Assembly (NCBI GenBank): GCA_030425505.1
Contig: JAUIAB010000004.1
Coordinates: 1-64,000, forward strand
Source of the DNA: Bacteroidia bacterium
GTDB lineage: Bacteria; Bacteroidota; Bacteroidia; Cytophagales; Flammeovirgaceae
Length of the DNA: 64,000 nt
Direction of reading: 5' to 3'
The translations under genes and the position numbers were made by a program. A model generated the notes under the pieces. That model ran no database searches, was not told where the DNA came from, and saw nothing but the letters and a program-made list of their open reading frames with translations. Numbering within the stretch: position 1 is the stretch's first letter; each line of letters opens with the position of its first letter. Positions 45,745 to 54,847 of this stretch are shown piece by piece.

Positions 45745-47258
45745 CCTCTATTCTCTTTTATAGCTTTAAAAGCTCTACCTAGATTCTGTATAATATCCAT
45801 AGCATTAAGACTTTCTTCACTTTGAGAAGCAAGGGCTACATCACCAGCCTTGCCATGAATAAACACCCCCAACAGACAAGACGACAGGGTTGTATAGTTT
45901 TGAGCAACTAGCCCAGCTATTATTCCAGTAAGAACATCTCCACTCCCAGCAGTCGCCATTCCACTATTACCGGTGCTGTTGAAGTATACTTCTCCTTCAG
46001 GGGTGCTAATGGATGTATGAGCCCCTTTTAAAACTATATATATACCGTACTGCATACTATACTGTAGCTGTTTTTCAATTCTTTTATACCCATCATTGCT
46101 TTTCTCAAAAAGCCTATCGAACTCACCAGGGTGTGGGGTCAAAATTGTATTTCTTGGCAAGGAACTCATAAGACTTTTATCTTTCGAAAGAATATTTAAT
46201 GCATCGGCATCTAAAATTAATGGGGGCAGCTCCTTGAAGGTCAAAAGCTTTTTGAATGCATCATTTGTTTTATTATCCGTTCCTAAGCCTAGGCCAATAG
46301 CTACAGCATTGTATTTTTCAAAATTTATATTATTGAAAGAGTCAATTTTTTTCTTACTAGAACACGTTTCTACCATAACCTCAGGCAATGCAGTCTGCAA
46401 AACCGAATATCCTTTTTTAGGAACAAATGCGGTTACCAAACCAGCTCCTGATTTTAAACATGCTTTGGAAGATAGTATCACAGCTCCCATTTTCCCATAA
46501 GACCCTCCACCAACTAACACATGTCCGTATGTTCCTTTATGAGAAAACTTATCTCGCTTTTTTATCAATTCTGCCGCAAAGTTCTTGTCTATGCAATGAT
46601 ATTTAGATGGTTCATTTTCAATATATCTCTGACTTAGCCCTATATCAACTAAATTCCACTCACCTACATGCTTTTCATTTTCAGCAATAAAAAAAGGGTA
46701 TTTTGGTAGCTGAAAAGATATAGTCAGATCAGCATAAATAGCTGTTTCTGTTCTATCTTGTTCGTTAGCAAACAAACCCGAGGGGATGTCAATTGCTATT
46801 GTATAGTTCTCTTTAGAATTAATAAAATCAATTACAGTTTTAGCTATCCCAGATGGTGCTCTATTTAGACCTGAACCAAAAATACCATCTATTATTATTG
46901 CGCTTTCATCTAACTCTGGTATATCAGCTTCAACAGTAATGTTTTGAAGTGAAGTAATTTCTTTTAAGCGGCTATAGTTTTTCTCAAAATCTTTAGAAGT
47001 GTTTTTGGAAAATCGTACTACAAAACATTTTACAGTATATCCTTTGTTTATCAGTAATCTACTTACGGCCAACCCATCCCCACCGTTATTACCTATTCCG
47101 CAAAATACATATATAGGTTTTTCATAGTCTAAAATGTCTTGTATATATGCAATAAACTTTTCTGATGCCCTCTCCATCAAATCTATCGATGCAATTGGCT
47201 CATTTTCGATTGTGTACCTATCTAATTCACGTATTTGTTGTACAGAAAAAATTTTCAT
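45741..47258 (-). CDS. nnr: Bifunctional NAD(P)H-hydrate epimerase / ADP-dependent dehydratase
   Basis: A 505-residue fusion that repairs damaged NAD(P)HX. The N-terminal YjeF_N epimerase domain (about 1-215) has FCGIGNNGGDGLAVSRLL and IDIPSGLF. The C-terminal YjeF_C/ribokinase-like dehydratase (about 225-505) has GHVLVGGGSYGKMGAVILS, TPHPGEFDRL, and the ADP-site NSTGNSGMATAGSGDVLTGI. Start ATG at 47258. Single gene. Confidence 0.96.
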   Translation of the reverse strand: MKIFSVQQIRELDRYTIENEPIASIDLMERASEKFIAYIQDILDYEKPIYVFCGIGNNGGDGLAVSRLLINKGYTVKCFVVRFSKNTSKDFEKNYSRLKEITSLQNITVEADIPELDESAIIIDGIFGSGLNRAPSGIAKTVIDFINSKENYTIAIDIPSGLFANEQDRTETAIYADLTISFQLPKYPFFIAENEKHVGEWNLVDIGLSQRYIENEPSKYHCIDKNFAAELIKKRDKFSHKGTYGHVLVGGGSYGKMGAVILSSKACLKSGAGLVTAFVPKKGYSVLQTALPEVMVETCSSKKKIDSFNNINFEKYNAVAIGLGLGTDNKTNDAFKKLLTFKELPPLILDADALNILSKDKSLMSSLPRNTILTPHPGEFDRLFEKSNDGYKRIEKQLQYSMQYGIYIVLKGAHTSISTPEGEVYFNSTGNSGMATAGSGDVLTGIIAGLVAQNYTTLSSCLLGVFIHGKAGDVALASQSEESLNAMDIIQNLGRAFKAIKENRG

Positions 47259-47411
47259 CGTATATTTTTTTCTAGTATTTAATCTTTAAGCCCTTCACAA
47301 TAGTTCAAGTTTCCAAAATACTTCATTAATTAACAAAGCTTTAATGTATAGATCTAATAATATTACTATATTTCAATAGAATTTTAGGCTAAAATCATCA
47401 ACCGAATTAAG

Positions 47412-48287
47412 ATGAAGTTTAATCCAGTTATTTTTTATTTCTACCTTTTTGCCTCTTCCCTGCTTATAACATACAACACTAAAGCGCAATCGGGCTACAA
47501 TATTATTGGAGCTAGAGCGAATGCTATGGGGAATGCATCTGTAGCTCTTGAAGATGGTTGGAGTGCTTTTAATAATGTTGCTAATATGGCTTCCGAAAAA
47601 TCTTTGAGAGCTATGTTCTCCTACTATAACCGATATGGTTTTACCAACGGTCTAAACACTTTATCTGCTGGGGTTCTTTCTCCAGTAAAGCTAGGGGTAG
47701 CTTCTCTAACAGTGAATCGATTCTCTGGATCTCTAAGTGATAATACGTATAGTGAACAAAACGTTTCTTTGGGCTATGCTCATGAACTATATGGCGTAAA
47801 CATCGGTGCTAGAGCTAACTATCTGCAATACAATATTGAAGGATATGGAACCAAAGGCGTTTTAAGTCTAGATCTGGGTGTAAAAACACAACTAAAGGAA
47901 AACCTTACTTTAGCTGCTTATATCCATAATATTACCCAGTCTAAAGTCACAGAATTTGAAGATGAGAGGACTCCATCAGTCATTCAACTAGGCCTTGGGT
48001 ACCAGCCAATCGAGTCTTTATTTATCACTGTTCAAGCAGAAAAAGATCTAGAAAAAGACCCTATCTACAGAGTAGGCTTAGAATATGAATTTATTGAAAA
48101 CTTTTATGGTAGAACCGGAGTATCTACAGACCCTACAGTGGGTTATTTTGGTCTCGGCGTTTTGGTGAATCGCTTCCTCATAGATTATGCTATCCATACC
48201 CACCCTAGTCTTGGGCTGTCGCATCAGGTCTCCATTTCAGTTAAACTAAGGGAGTTTGAAAATCAGAACCTACCTACTAATGATTAA
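47412..48287 (+). CDS. PorV/PorQ-like outer-membrane beta-barrel protein
   Basis: A 291-residue outer-membrane protein with a signal peptide (to about residue 24, TKAQ) and a start of mature sequence GYNIIGARANAMGNASVALEDGW, typical of PorV/PorQ/UPF0164-type FadL-like barrels of Bacteroidota. Repeated strands follow to an end VSISVKLREF. PorV-like proteins help type IX secretion, but I cannot assign this one to a specific role. It overlaps the following HHH-protein gene by 8 bp. Confidence 0.72.
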   Translation: MKFNPVIFYFYLFASSLLITYNTKAQSGYNIIGARANAMGNASVALEDGWSAFNNVANMASEKSLRAMFSYYNRYGFTNGLNTLSAGVLSPVKLGVASLTVNRFSGSLSDNTYSEQNVSLGYAHELYGVNIGARANYLQYNIEGYGTKGVLSLDLGVKTQLKENLTLAAYIHNITQSKVTEFEDERTPSVIQLGLGYQPIESLFITVQAEKDLEKDPIYRVGLEYEFIENFYGRTGVSTDPTVGYFGLGVLVNRFLIDYAIHTHPSLGLSHQVSISVKLREFENQNLPTND

Positions 48288-50406
48288 AAAACTACTTTTT
48301 TTTAAAATATCTTTGATCTTTTTCTTTAGTAGCACAATAGCCTGGGGGCAAGATAATATTGAGCGTCCAGAATTGGATTTAGATGAGTTTATTCAAAACT
48401 TATTTTCTACACAAAGCGAGGATATCAACTATGAAGATGTCTATGAAACTCTATTTCAATTCTATAGAAATCCAATCAACTTAAATGAAGCCGAAGAAGA
48501 AGACCTAAGGGCTCTTTATATTTTAACAGAGCTACAATTAAATAACCTTTTTGATTATAAAAAGTTATCAGGAAACTTTGTTAGTATTTATGAACTACAA
48601 GCAATAGAAGGATTTGATGAAGAAACGATTAATAAACTACTACCTTTTGTAGTTGTTGAACCTATAGATGCAAGAAAAAGCAAAGGGAATCTTTTACAAC
48701 GACTGGCTAAAGCGAAAAGACAATATTTTTTCCTTAGATATGACCAAACTCTAGAAAAAAGAAGAGGTTTCAATGAGTTAGACCTTGATGACTCAGTAAA
48801 ATACTTAGGCGGAAGAGGTAAAACCTATCTAAGGTTTAGAAATCAACAAGTCAATGATTTTAGTATTGGTGTAACCTTAGAAAATGATTATGGAGAACCC
48901 TATGAGTGGAATCCAGACAATAATCAATACGGTGCTGACTTTATATCTTATCATGCCACTTTCTATAACCAAGGTAATTTTAAAACCATAACAGTTGGTG
49001 ACTATCAGGTACAAGCTGGTCAGGGCTTACTGCTATCAGCAGGATTCCAAGTAGGAAAAGGGGCAGAAACGGTTGCTACTACAAGAAGAGCATCAAGAGG
49101 TGTAAGACCATATACTTCGGCATTAGAAGCTGGTTATTTTAAAGGTGCTGCTTTTACCTATGAATACAAAAACTTTGAAGTAACCCCCTTCTTTTCTTAT
49201 CAAAAATTAGATGGAAATGTAATTGAGGAAGTTGTTGACCCATCTGATACTTTAGACATAGATATACCTGGAAGAGGAGGTAATCCGGACTCTTTCCTTA
49301 GTGCTATTTATGATAATGGCTTTCACAGATCATTACGAGAAATAAACAGAAAAGACCAAGTATCTGAAACTGTATTTGGTGCTCATCTAAAATATAAGTC
49401 TGAAGATAGAAGGCTTAAAGCTGGTATTGTCGCATTACAAACCTACTACGGAATTGATTTTAATAGAAAGATCTCTCAATACAATCAGTTTGATTTTCGT
49501 GGTAGTTCTAATTTAGCAGTTAGTGGGCATGCTACTTATCGATGGAAAAATTTTGACTTTTTTGGAGAGGTTGCTAGATCTGAAAGTGGAGGTATTGGAG
49601 CTGTAGCAGGATTTGTATCTAGCCTTACCAGCTATGTGGATTTAGCCATGGTTTACCGAAATTATGCTAAAAATTTTCATTCTTTTTATGGAAATGCCTT
49701 TGGGGAAGGCACTAGAAACATTAATGAAAAAGGAATCTACTGGGGAATTAAAATAAGACCTTTAAGCAAATGGACAATTGCCGCTTATTACGATTACTAT
49801 GAGTTTCCGTGGTTGAGATTTAGAGCCTATTCTCCTTCTAAAGGACATGAGGCATTGATAAGGGTTACCTATGACTTGAGTAGAACTGTAAAAATATATG
49901 CTCAGTACCGGCAAGAGTCCAAAGAGCTTAACTCTAGAGATGAAGATTCTGCTTTGAGGTATTTGACTGACTCCAATAAAAAAAACTACTTATTCAATAT
50001 TGATTTTAGAGCAACAGAAGTAATTTCTCTCCGAACACGGTTTCAGTCTAGCAGCTTTGACTTTGAAGGTTTTACTAACGGCTATGCTCTCATTCAGGAT
50101 ATTAACTTAAATTTTGAAAAATTTAGGTTGAGCAGCAGGTTTGCTTTTATTGATACTGATGATTTTAACAACAGGCAGTATGCTTTTGAGAGAAATGTTT
50201 TATATGCCTTTTCTCTTCCTGCCTATTACGGTAGGTCTTTTAGAAACCTCTATCTAATTCAGTATGATTTTAATAGAGACTTAACCCTTTGGGCAAGATA
50301 TGCATATACTCTTTTTAGAGATAGAGACGAAATCGGATCAGGATATGATCTCATTGACAGTTCAAAAAAATCAGACGTTACTATTCAATTACGATATAAG
50401 TTTTGA
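48280..50406 (+). CDS. Helix-hairpin-helix domain protein with C-terminal barrel region
   Basis: A 708-residue exported protein. Signal peptide IKKLLFFKISLIFFFSSTIAWGQ, then an HHH/ComEA-like region (about 45-120; NPINLNEAEEEDLRAL, LQLNNLFDYKKLSG, LQAIEGFDEETINKLLPF), then a long set of barrel-like strands with an aromatic finish (VTIQLRYKF). HHH domains normally bind DNA, but this pairing with a barrel is common in Bacteroidota and its function is unknown. The ATG at 48280 is preferred over the TTG at 48256 because it begins the signal peptide. Translation is coupled to the previous gene. Confidence 0.82.
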   Translation: MIKKLLFFKISLIFFFSSTIAWGQDNIERPELDLDEFIQNLFSTQSEDINYEDVYETLFQFYRNPINLNEAEEEDLRALYILTELQLNNLFDYKKLSGNFVSIYELQAIEGFDEETINKLLPFVVVEPIDARKSKGNLLQRLAKAKRQYFFLRYDQTLEKRRGFNELDLDDSVKYLGGRGKTYLRFRNQQVNDFSIGVTLENDYGEPYEWNPDNNQYGADFISYHATFYNQGNFKTITVGDYQVQAGQGLLLSAGFQVGKGAETVATTRRASRGVRPYTSALEAGYFKGAAFTYEYKNFEVTPFFSYQKLDGNVIEEVVDPSDTLDIDIPGRGGNPDSFLSAIYDNGFHRSLREINRKDQVSETVFGAHLKYKSEDRRLKAGIVALQTYYGIDFNRKISQYNQFDFRGSSNLAVSGHATYRWKNFDFFGEVARSESGGIGAVAGFVSSLTSYVDLAMVYRNYAKNFHSFYGNAFGEGTRNINEKGIYWGIKIRPLSKWTIAAYYDYYEFPWLRFRAYSPSKGHEALIRVTYDLSRTVKIYAQYRQESKELNSRDEDSALRYLTDSNKKNYLFNIDFRATEVISLRTRFQSSSFDFEGFTNGYALIQDINLNFEKFRLSSRFAFIDTDDFNNRQYAFERNVLYAFSLPAYYGRSFRNLYLIQYDFNRDLTLWARYAYTLFRDRDEIGSGYDLIDSSKKSDVTIQLRYKF

Positions 50407-50539
50407 AATCTAGCTATGTCTTAAACTTTTCTTTTTCTTGAAACTTTACATGCGCTCATTTCTAATTTTATTTTAAATCTTCTCTTCGTATTCTGGCACA
50501 ATATTTACACTTATCAGTAAAACAACTATTTTTTATAAA

Positions 50540-51424
50540 ATGAGTAAGTCAATTTGGTTTTTAACTCTCTGCATTAGCACTTGCAGTATTTTCGTAATAA
50601 GTCACAATAGTTTCAGCCAGGCAGAAGCTGATCCAATTGCTAACTACAATGAAAATTCATTGCGCCCAATAAGTAATGATGAGATCATGTTTAAAAAGGG
50701 TCTTTGGTTTAGGATGGATTTAAGGAGCAAGATTAATGCACCTTTTTATTCAGAAGGCAAGGAACTACCAAAGATTATAATTGATGCTGTGAGAGAGGGA
50801 AAGATCCTTCCATTCAAAAACGACTCTTTAACAACGAGGATATCCAAAAATGAGTTTTTAAAAGAATTAAAAATACCTCAAGCTGATCTTGAGAAACAGT
50901 TATTCAGTGCTGAAGATGAAATAAATAATGACTGGGGTGATGACGGAGACTCAAAGAAAAATAAAGTATTCAATGAAGGGCAGTATGAATATTTTCCTAA
51001 ACAATTATTTGTAGTAGAGTTAAAGATTGATAGAGTTTTTGACAAAAGAAGGTCTAAGATGTATAATGACATCCAGGCAGTTACTTTAATAATTCCAGCA
51101 GAAATTAACCCTATTGGAGTTGATAAAGTTTTAGGGACATTTAGCTATAAAGAGTTATATGAAAATGTATTTCACTCAAAATCAGACGGAAAACTTGTAG
51201 ATAACCCAGAAGCTATTTGGTTCAACCCTAATAATTCTGCAAGCCATCAAAACCTAGGAGATGCATTTGATTTAGGCATGTATGATGCTATCCTTACCAA
51301 GTATGAAAACCCTAAAAACGATGCCATAGTAGATATCTATGGAAGTGGCAGAAAGGGTTTAATTCATTCTAAAGAAGCTGTATATAAGCTTATAGAGTAT
51401 GAAGCTATGCTCTGGTCTTATTAG
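50540..51424 (+). CDS. gldN: Gliding motility / type IX secretion protein GldN (PorN)
   Basis: A 294-residue periplasmic protein with signal peptide. Recognisable GldN sequence: RPISNDEIMFKKGLWFRMDLR, ITDA-type IIDAVREGKILPF, FPKQLFVVELKIDRVFDKRRSKMYNDIQ is spread over about 150-180, and the end is HSKEAVYKLIEYEAMLWSY. GldN/PorN forms the periplasmic ring of the type IX secretion machine with GldK. It normally follows gldK-gldL-gldM; here it does not, and the upstream genes encode unrelated outer-membrane proteins. Either a second copy or a relocated gene. Confidence 0.85.
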   Translation: MSKSIWFLTLCISTCSIFVISHNSFSQAEADPIANYNENSLRPISNDEIMFKKGLWFRMDLRSKINAPFYSEGKELPKIIIDAVREGKILPFKNDSLTTRISKNEFLKELKIPQADLEKQLFSAEDEINNDWGDDGDSKKNKVFNEGQYEYFPKQLFVVELKIDRVFDKRRSKMYNDIQAVTLIIPAEINPIGVDKVLGTFSYKELYENVFHSKSDGKLVDNPEAIWFNPNNSASHQNLGDAFDLGMYDAILTKYENPKNDAIVDIYGSGRKGLIHSKEAVYKLIEYEAMLWSY

Positions 51425-51517
51425 CTTTTTTCCTTACGTAAGCTATATCTATAAATAGCTCAATGAGAAAGGTTTTTCATAACTTAAAAGTGCATATATT
51501 TTAATTAAAATAACTTA

Positions 51518-53122
51518 ATGAGTAAAAAATTTGTCCTTCACAAAGAAAACTATTTAGCCAATCTAAAATTTGATATTCCAGCTGGTCTTGTTGTATTCTT
51601 GGTTGCTGTGCCATTGTGCTTAGGAATAGCACTTGCTTCTGGAGCACCTTTCACTGCTGGGATTTTGGCAGGTATTATTGGAGGGCTTATTGTACCTATT
51701 ATCAGTCAGTCACAATTAAGCGTAAGTGGCCCCGCAGCTGGTTTAACCGCTGTTGTATTAAGTGGCATTGAAAAGCTTGAAACTTTTGAAGTTTTTCTCG
51801 TAGCTGTATTTTTAGCTGGGATTTTGCAAATAGTTCTTGGGATTATTAGAGCTGGGGTAATTGCTTATTTTTTCCCTTCCTCTGTAATAAAAGGGATGCT
51901 AGCGGCTATTGGACTAATTTTAATTCTAAAGCAAATTCCTCATGCTGTAGGGTATGACTTAGAGTTATTTGGACTTGACAAGTTTGAAGTTGGTCAGGGA
52001 GAAAATACCTTGACTTTATTTTTTCACTCGCTGGATCATATTGAATGGGGTGCATTGATTGTTAGTGCCATCTCTTTAATAATTCTAATTTTTTGGGATA
52101 AAATTCCATTAGTAAAAAAACTAAGAATAATACCTGCTGCTCTGATTGTAGTTATTTTAGGTGCTGTTTTGAATAAGTTATTCATGAATTTTTTACCTAA
52201 TCTAACCCTTGGTTCGGATCATCTTGTATCTATTCCTGTACCTGAAAGCCCTAAAGACTTTTTCTCCAGTTTTTCTTTACCTAACTGGTCATTCCTTTTT
52301 AATAAAGATGTTTGGGTTATTGGTATCACAATTGGTTTAATTGCAAGCCTTGAAACGTTACTAACAATAGAAGCAGTTGACAAGCTAGACCCTTACAAAA
52401 GAAAAAGCCCTCTTAATAGAGAGCTAATTGCTCAAGGAATAGGTAACTCAATAGCAGGGTTAATTGGTGCTCTACCAATCACTTCTGTGATAGTTAGAAG
52501 CTCAGCAAATATCAACTCTGGAGGAAGAACAAAAATGGCTGCTGTTTTCCATGGAGCATTTATACTTATTTCAGTAGTTTTTTTTGCTAGTTATCTTAAC
52601 CTTGTTCCTTTAGCGTCCTTAGCATCTATACTTTTAGTTGTTGGATTTAAACTAACCAAGCCTTCCTTATTTAAAGAGAGATTAAAATCTGGTTTTGATC
52701 AGTTTGCTCCTTTTATAGCTACAATAATTGCTATTTTGCTTACAGATCTTCTTATTGGGATATCTATTGGGATTGTTATAGGATTAATCTTTGTTATCAG
52801 AACTAATTTCCACAATCCTATTACGGTTACAAAAGACAAAAAATTTATTTTAATAAAATTCAATCAAGACATTTCTTTTTTACACAAAGCAATAATTAAT
52901 AAGGAGCTGGAATCAATAGAAGAAAATTCACATGTTATTGTAGATGCTCACAATGCTCAGTTTATCGATAACGATATCAGAGAGCTTTTAAGTGAGTTTA
53001 AAAAGGAATCACAACTTAAGAACATTACTTTTGAGTACAATAACTTCAAAAAAACCATAAGAAACTCTAAAAAAAACAAAAGTGATATAAATTTGAGTAC
53101 TGTTGAAAATACAGACGCTTAA
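51518..53122 (+). CDS. SulP-family anion transporter with STAS domain
   Basis: A 534-residue membrane transporter. Opening KFDIPAGLVVFLVAVPLCLGIALASGAPF is the SulP signature, followed by about twelve to fourteen hydrophobic spans (QSQLSVSGPAAGLTAVV; ALPITSVIVRSSANINSGGRT) and a cytoplasmic STAS domain (about 445-510, ISFLHKAI...VIVDAHNAQFID). It is 37 bp upstream of a beta-carbonic anhydrase gene, so the substrate is probably bicarbonate rather than sulfate. Substrate assignment is inference from context. Confidence 0.9.
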   Translation: MSKKFVLHKENYLANLKFDIPAGLVVFLVAVPLCLGIALASGAPFTAGILAGIIGGLIVPIISQSQLSVSGPAAGLTAVVLSGIEKLETFEVFLVAVFLAGILQIVLGIIRAGVIAYFFPSSVIKGMLAAIGLILILKQIPHAVGYDLELFGLDKFEVGQGENTLTLFFHSLDHIEWGALIVSAISLIILIFWDKIPLVKKLRIIPAALIVVILGAVLNKLFMNFLPNLTLGSDHLVSIPVPESPKDFFSSFSLPNWSFLFNKDVWVIGITIGLIASLETLLTIEAVDKLDPYKRKSPLNRELIAQGIGNSIAGLIGALPITSVIVRSSANINSGGRTKMAAVFHGAFILISVVFFASYLNLVPLASLASILLVVGFKLTKPSLFKERLKSGFDQFAPFIATIIAILLTDLLIGISIGIVIGLIFVIRTNFHNPITVTKDKKFILIKFNQDISFLHKAIINKELESIEENSHVIVDAHNAQFIDNDIRELLSEFKKESQLKNITFEYNNFKKTIRNSKKNKSDINLSTVENTDA

Positions 53123-53159
53123 CTTTAAAAAAGAAGTTTTTAAAATTTAAATCTAATCT

Positions 53160-53792
53160 ATGAGTCCTTACGAAAAACTACTATTGCAAAATAAATCTTG
53201 GGTAAAAGATCGGCTAGACCTTGATCCTGATTATTTCAAAAAATTAGCTAAAATTCAAAATCCTGATTTTTTATGGATAGGTTGCTCCGACAGTAGAGTT
53301 CCTGCTAATCAGATAACAGGCACCGAACCTGGTGAGGTGTTTGTACATAGAAATATTGCTAATGTAGTTGTACTTACAGATCTTAATATGTTAAGTGTTC
53401 TTAGCTATGCTGTTGAGCAACTTAAGGTAAAACACGTAGTAGTTTGTGGTCACTATGGCTGTGGTGGAGTTAAAGCTGCTATTTCAAGAGGTGACTTTGG
53501 CTTACTCAACAAATGGTTAACCAATATAAAAGATGTATACCGGCTTCATGCTGACGAGATCAATAAAATTGAAGATGAGCAACAAAAAGAAGACAGACTT
53601 ATTGAGCTTAATGTAATTGAACAAGTTCGAAATCTTAAGAAAACGAATATTATTCAAAAAGCTTGGAAGAAAGACCAATTGCCAACATTACACGGGTGGG
53701 TTTATGGACTTAAAGATGGGATCTTAAAAGATCTTTGTAAGATATTACCAGGAGATGATATTGATCCTATATTTAGCTTTAAGGATGTTTAG
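53160..53792 (+). CDS. Beta-class carbonic anhydrase
   Basis: Cytoplasmic beta-carbonic anhydrase of 210 residues, interconverting CO2 and bicarbonate. Zinc ligands and catalytic residues are seen as [14 protein letters not shown] (Cys about 42, Asp, Arg) and [14 protein letters not shown] (His and Cys near 98-101). C-terminal helical segment [14 protein letters not shown] is typical. Downstream of the SulP transporter on the same strand, presumably one unit for bicarbonate supply. It ends before a strong terminator. Confidence 0.95.
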   Translation: MSPYEKLLLQNKSWVKDRLDLDPDYFKKLAKIQNPDFLWIGCSDSRVPANQITGTEPGEVFVHRNIANVVVLTDLNMLSVLSYAVEQLKVKHVVVCGHYGCGGVKAAISRGDFGLLNKWLTNIKDVYRLHADEINKIEDEQQKEDRLIELNVIEQVRNLKKTNIIQKAWKKDQLPTLHGWVYGLKDGILKDLCKILPGDDIDPIFSFKDV

Positions 53793-53816
53793 TTTGGTTC
53801 AATAAAAAAACTAAAA

Positions 53817-53869
53817 TTAAAAAGAAAGAGGCTATCTCAAAAGTGATGAGATAGCCTCTTTCTTTTTAA
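53817..53869. terminator. Very long perfect inverted-repeat terminator
   Basis: 22-bp perfect stem, 53817-53838 against 53848-53869, with a 9-nt loop. The GC-rich core is GAGGCTATCTC/GAGATAGCCTC, flanked by A-run and T-run. It separates the convergent carbonic anhydrase gene and the 53883-54806 gene, so it acts in both directions. Confidence 0.92.
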
Positions 53870-53882
53870 ATCTCTATTACTT

Positions 53883-54806
53883 CTATTTTGAAGCAACATC
53901 TTTAAATCCATTTCTTGCAAGAAATGTATCATAAAGCTTCTGATAAGCACCTAAGTTATCAGATAACTTCAATGCTTTTTCATAAGCATTAATAGCATTT
54001 CCATATAGCTCATTTTCTTCATAATATTTAGCTAAAGCCACATTTTTTATTGCAGATGAATCATCCAATAGTTTTTCTATCTCTTTGTTCATTTTTTTAG
54101 CATTCTTACCTGCGACTTTTCTCAACATGTAATCATCAGAAGAAAGGTCTTCACTACCCATCACACTTACATTATACATTACATTGTCGTGCTTGCTGAG
54201 TTTTGAGTCAGATAAATCTAAAGTTAGATATGGAACTTCTACTTCTTTCTCCATTATTTTTTGACGATACTCATCCATAAAAGTGACTTTGTACTTTGCT
54301 CCTTTTTTCACTTGCGCTTCATCTTTCATTATCCACTTCAGAGTTACTGTATTTAAAGCATCGCTTGTCTTAGGCATCCAAACATCTATTTGCTTTTGGT
54401 TCATTGCTCTAGTAACAGAACCTGTTTTTACTCTTCGAGTCGCATAATGAGATGCCACTGATTTACTGTTAGTCAGTTCATCTAAAATATAAGAGGTATA
54501 TCTATCCGTCAGGCTTTGTTCTTCTGAGTTAACTTTGGCTTCAAGCTCTGAGACCTTGTACATTCCAGAATTTTTAATTTCTAACGTTTTTCCAGATTTA
54601 TGCGCCAGGCCTAAATATCCTCCATCTACAACTTTGATAATTTGATCTGAAAGCACTTCAGAGCCAATAGTTAGATGACTCCCATCTGCCTGATTATTTC
54701 CTTTAGAGCCTAAGACTTTAAATGAATAGTCTTGTGCAAAACTGGTTAAACACCCAAGTAACAGCACAAATGCCGTTACCCATAGGTTAAATTGTATTTT
54801 TCTCAT
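53883..54806 (-). CDS. Exported FecR-like protein with TPR end
   Basis: A 307-residue exported protein, signal peptide VTAFVLLLGCLTSFAQ. The N-terminal part (about 45-90; GSEVLSDQIIKVVDGGYLGL, GKTLEIKNSGMYKV) resembles a FecR/ferric-dicitrate-sensor type beta domain. The C-terminal 60 residues read as one TPR pair (AKYYEENELYGNAINAYEKAL). It follows the CHASE2 gene by 41 bp on the same strand, so they likely form a unit. CHASE2 proteins are often accompanied by FecR-like proteins in other bacteria. Function inferred only. Confidence 0.65.
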   Translation of the reverse strand: MRKIQFNLWVTAFVLLLGCLTSFAQDYSFKVLGSKGNNQADGSHLTIGSEVLSDQIIKVVDGGYLGLAHKSGKTLEIKNSGMYKVSELEAKVNSEEQSLTDRYTSYILDELTNSKSVASHYATRRVKTGSVTRAMNQKQIDVWMPKTSDALNTVTLKWIMKDEAQVKKGAKYKVTFMDEYRQKIMEKEVEVPYLTLDLSDSKLSKHDNVMYNVSVMGSEDLSSDDYMLRKVAGKNAKKMNKEIEKLLDDSSAIKNVALAKYYEENELYGNAINAYEKALKLSDNLGAYQKLYDTFLARNGFKDVASK

Positions 54807-54847
54807 ACTCTTAATTTTTTTCGAATTTATAAAACAAAATTATAAAA

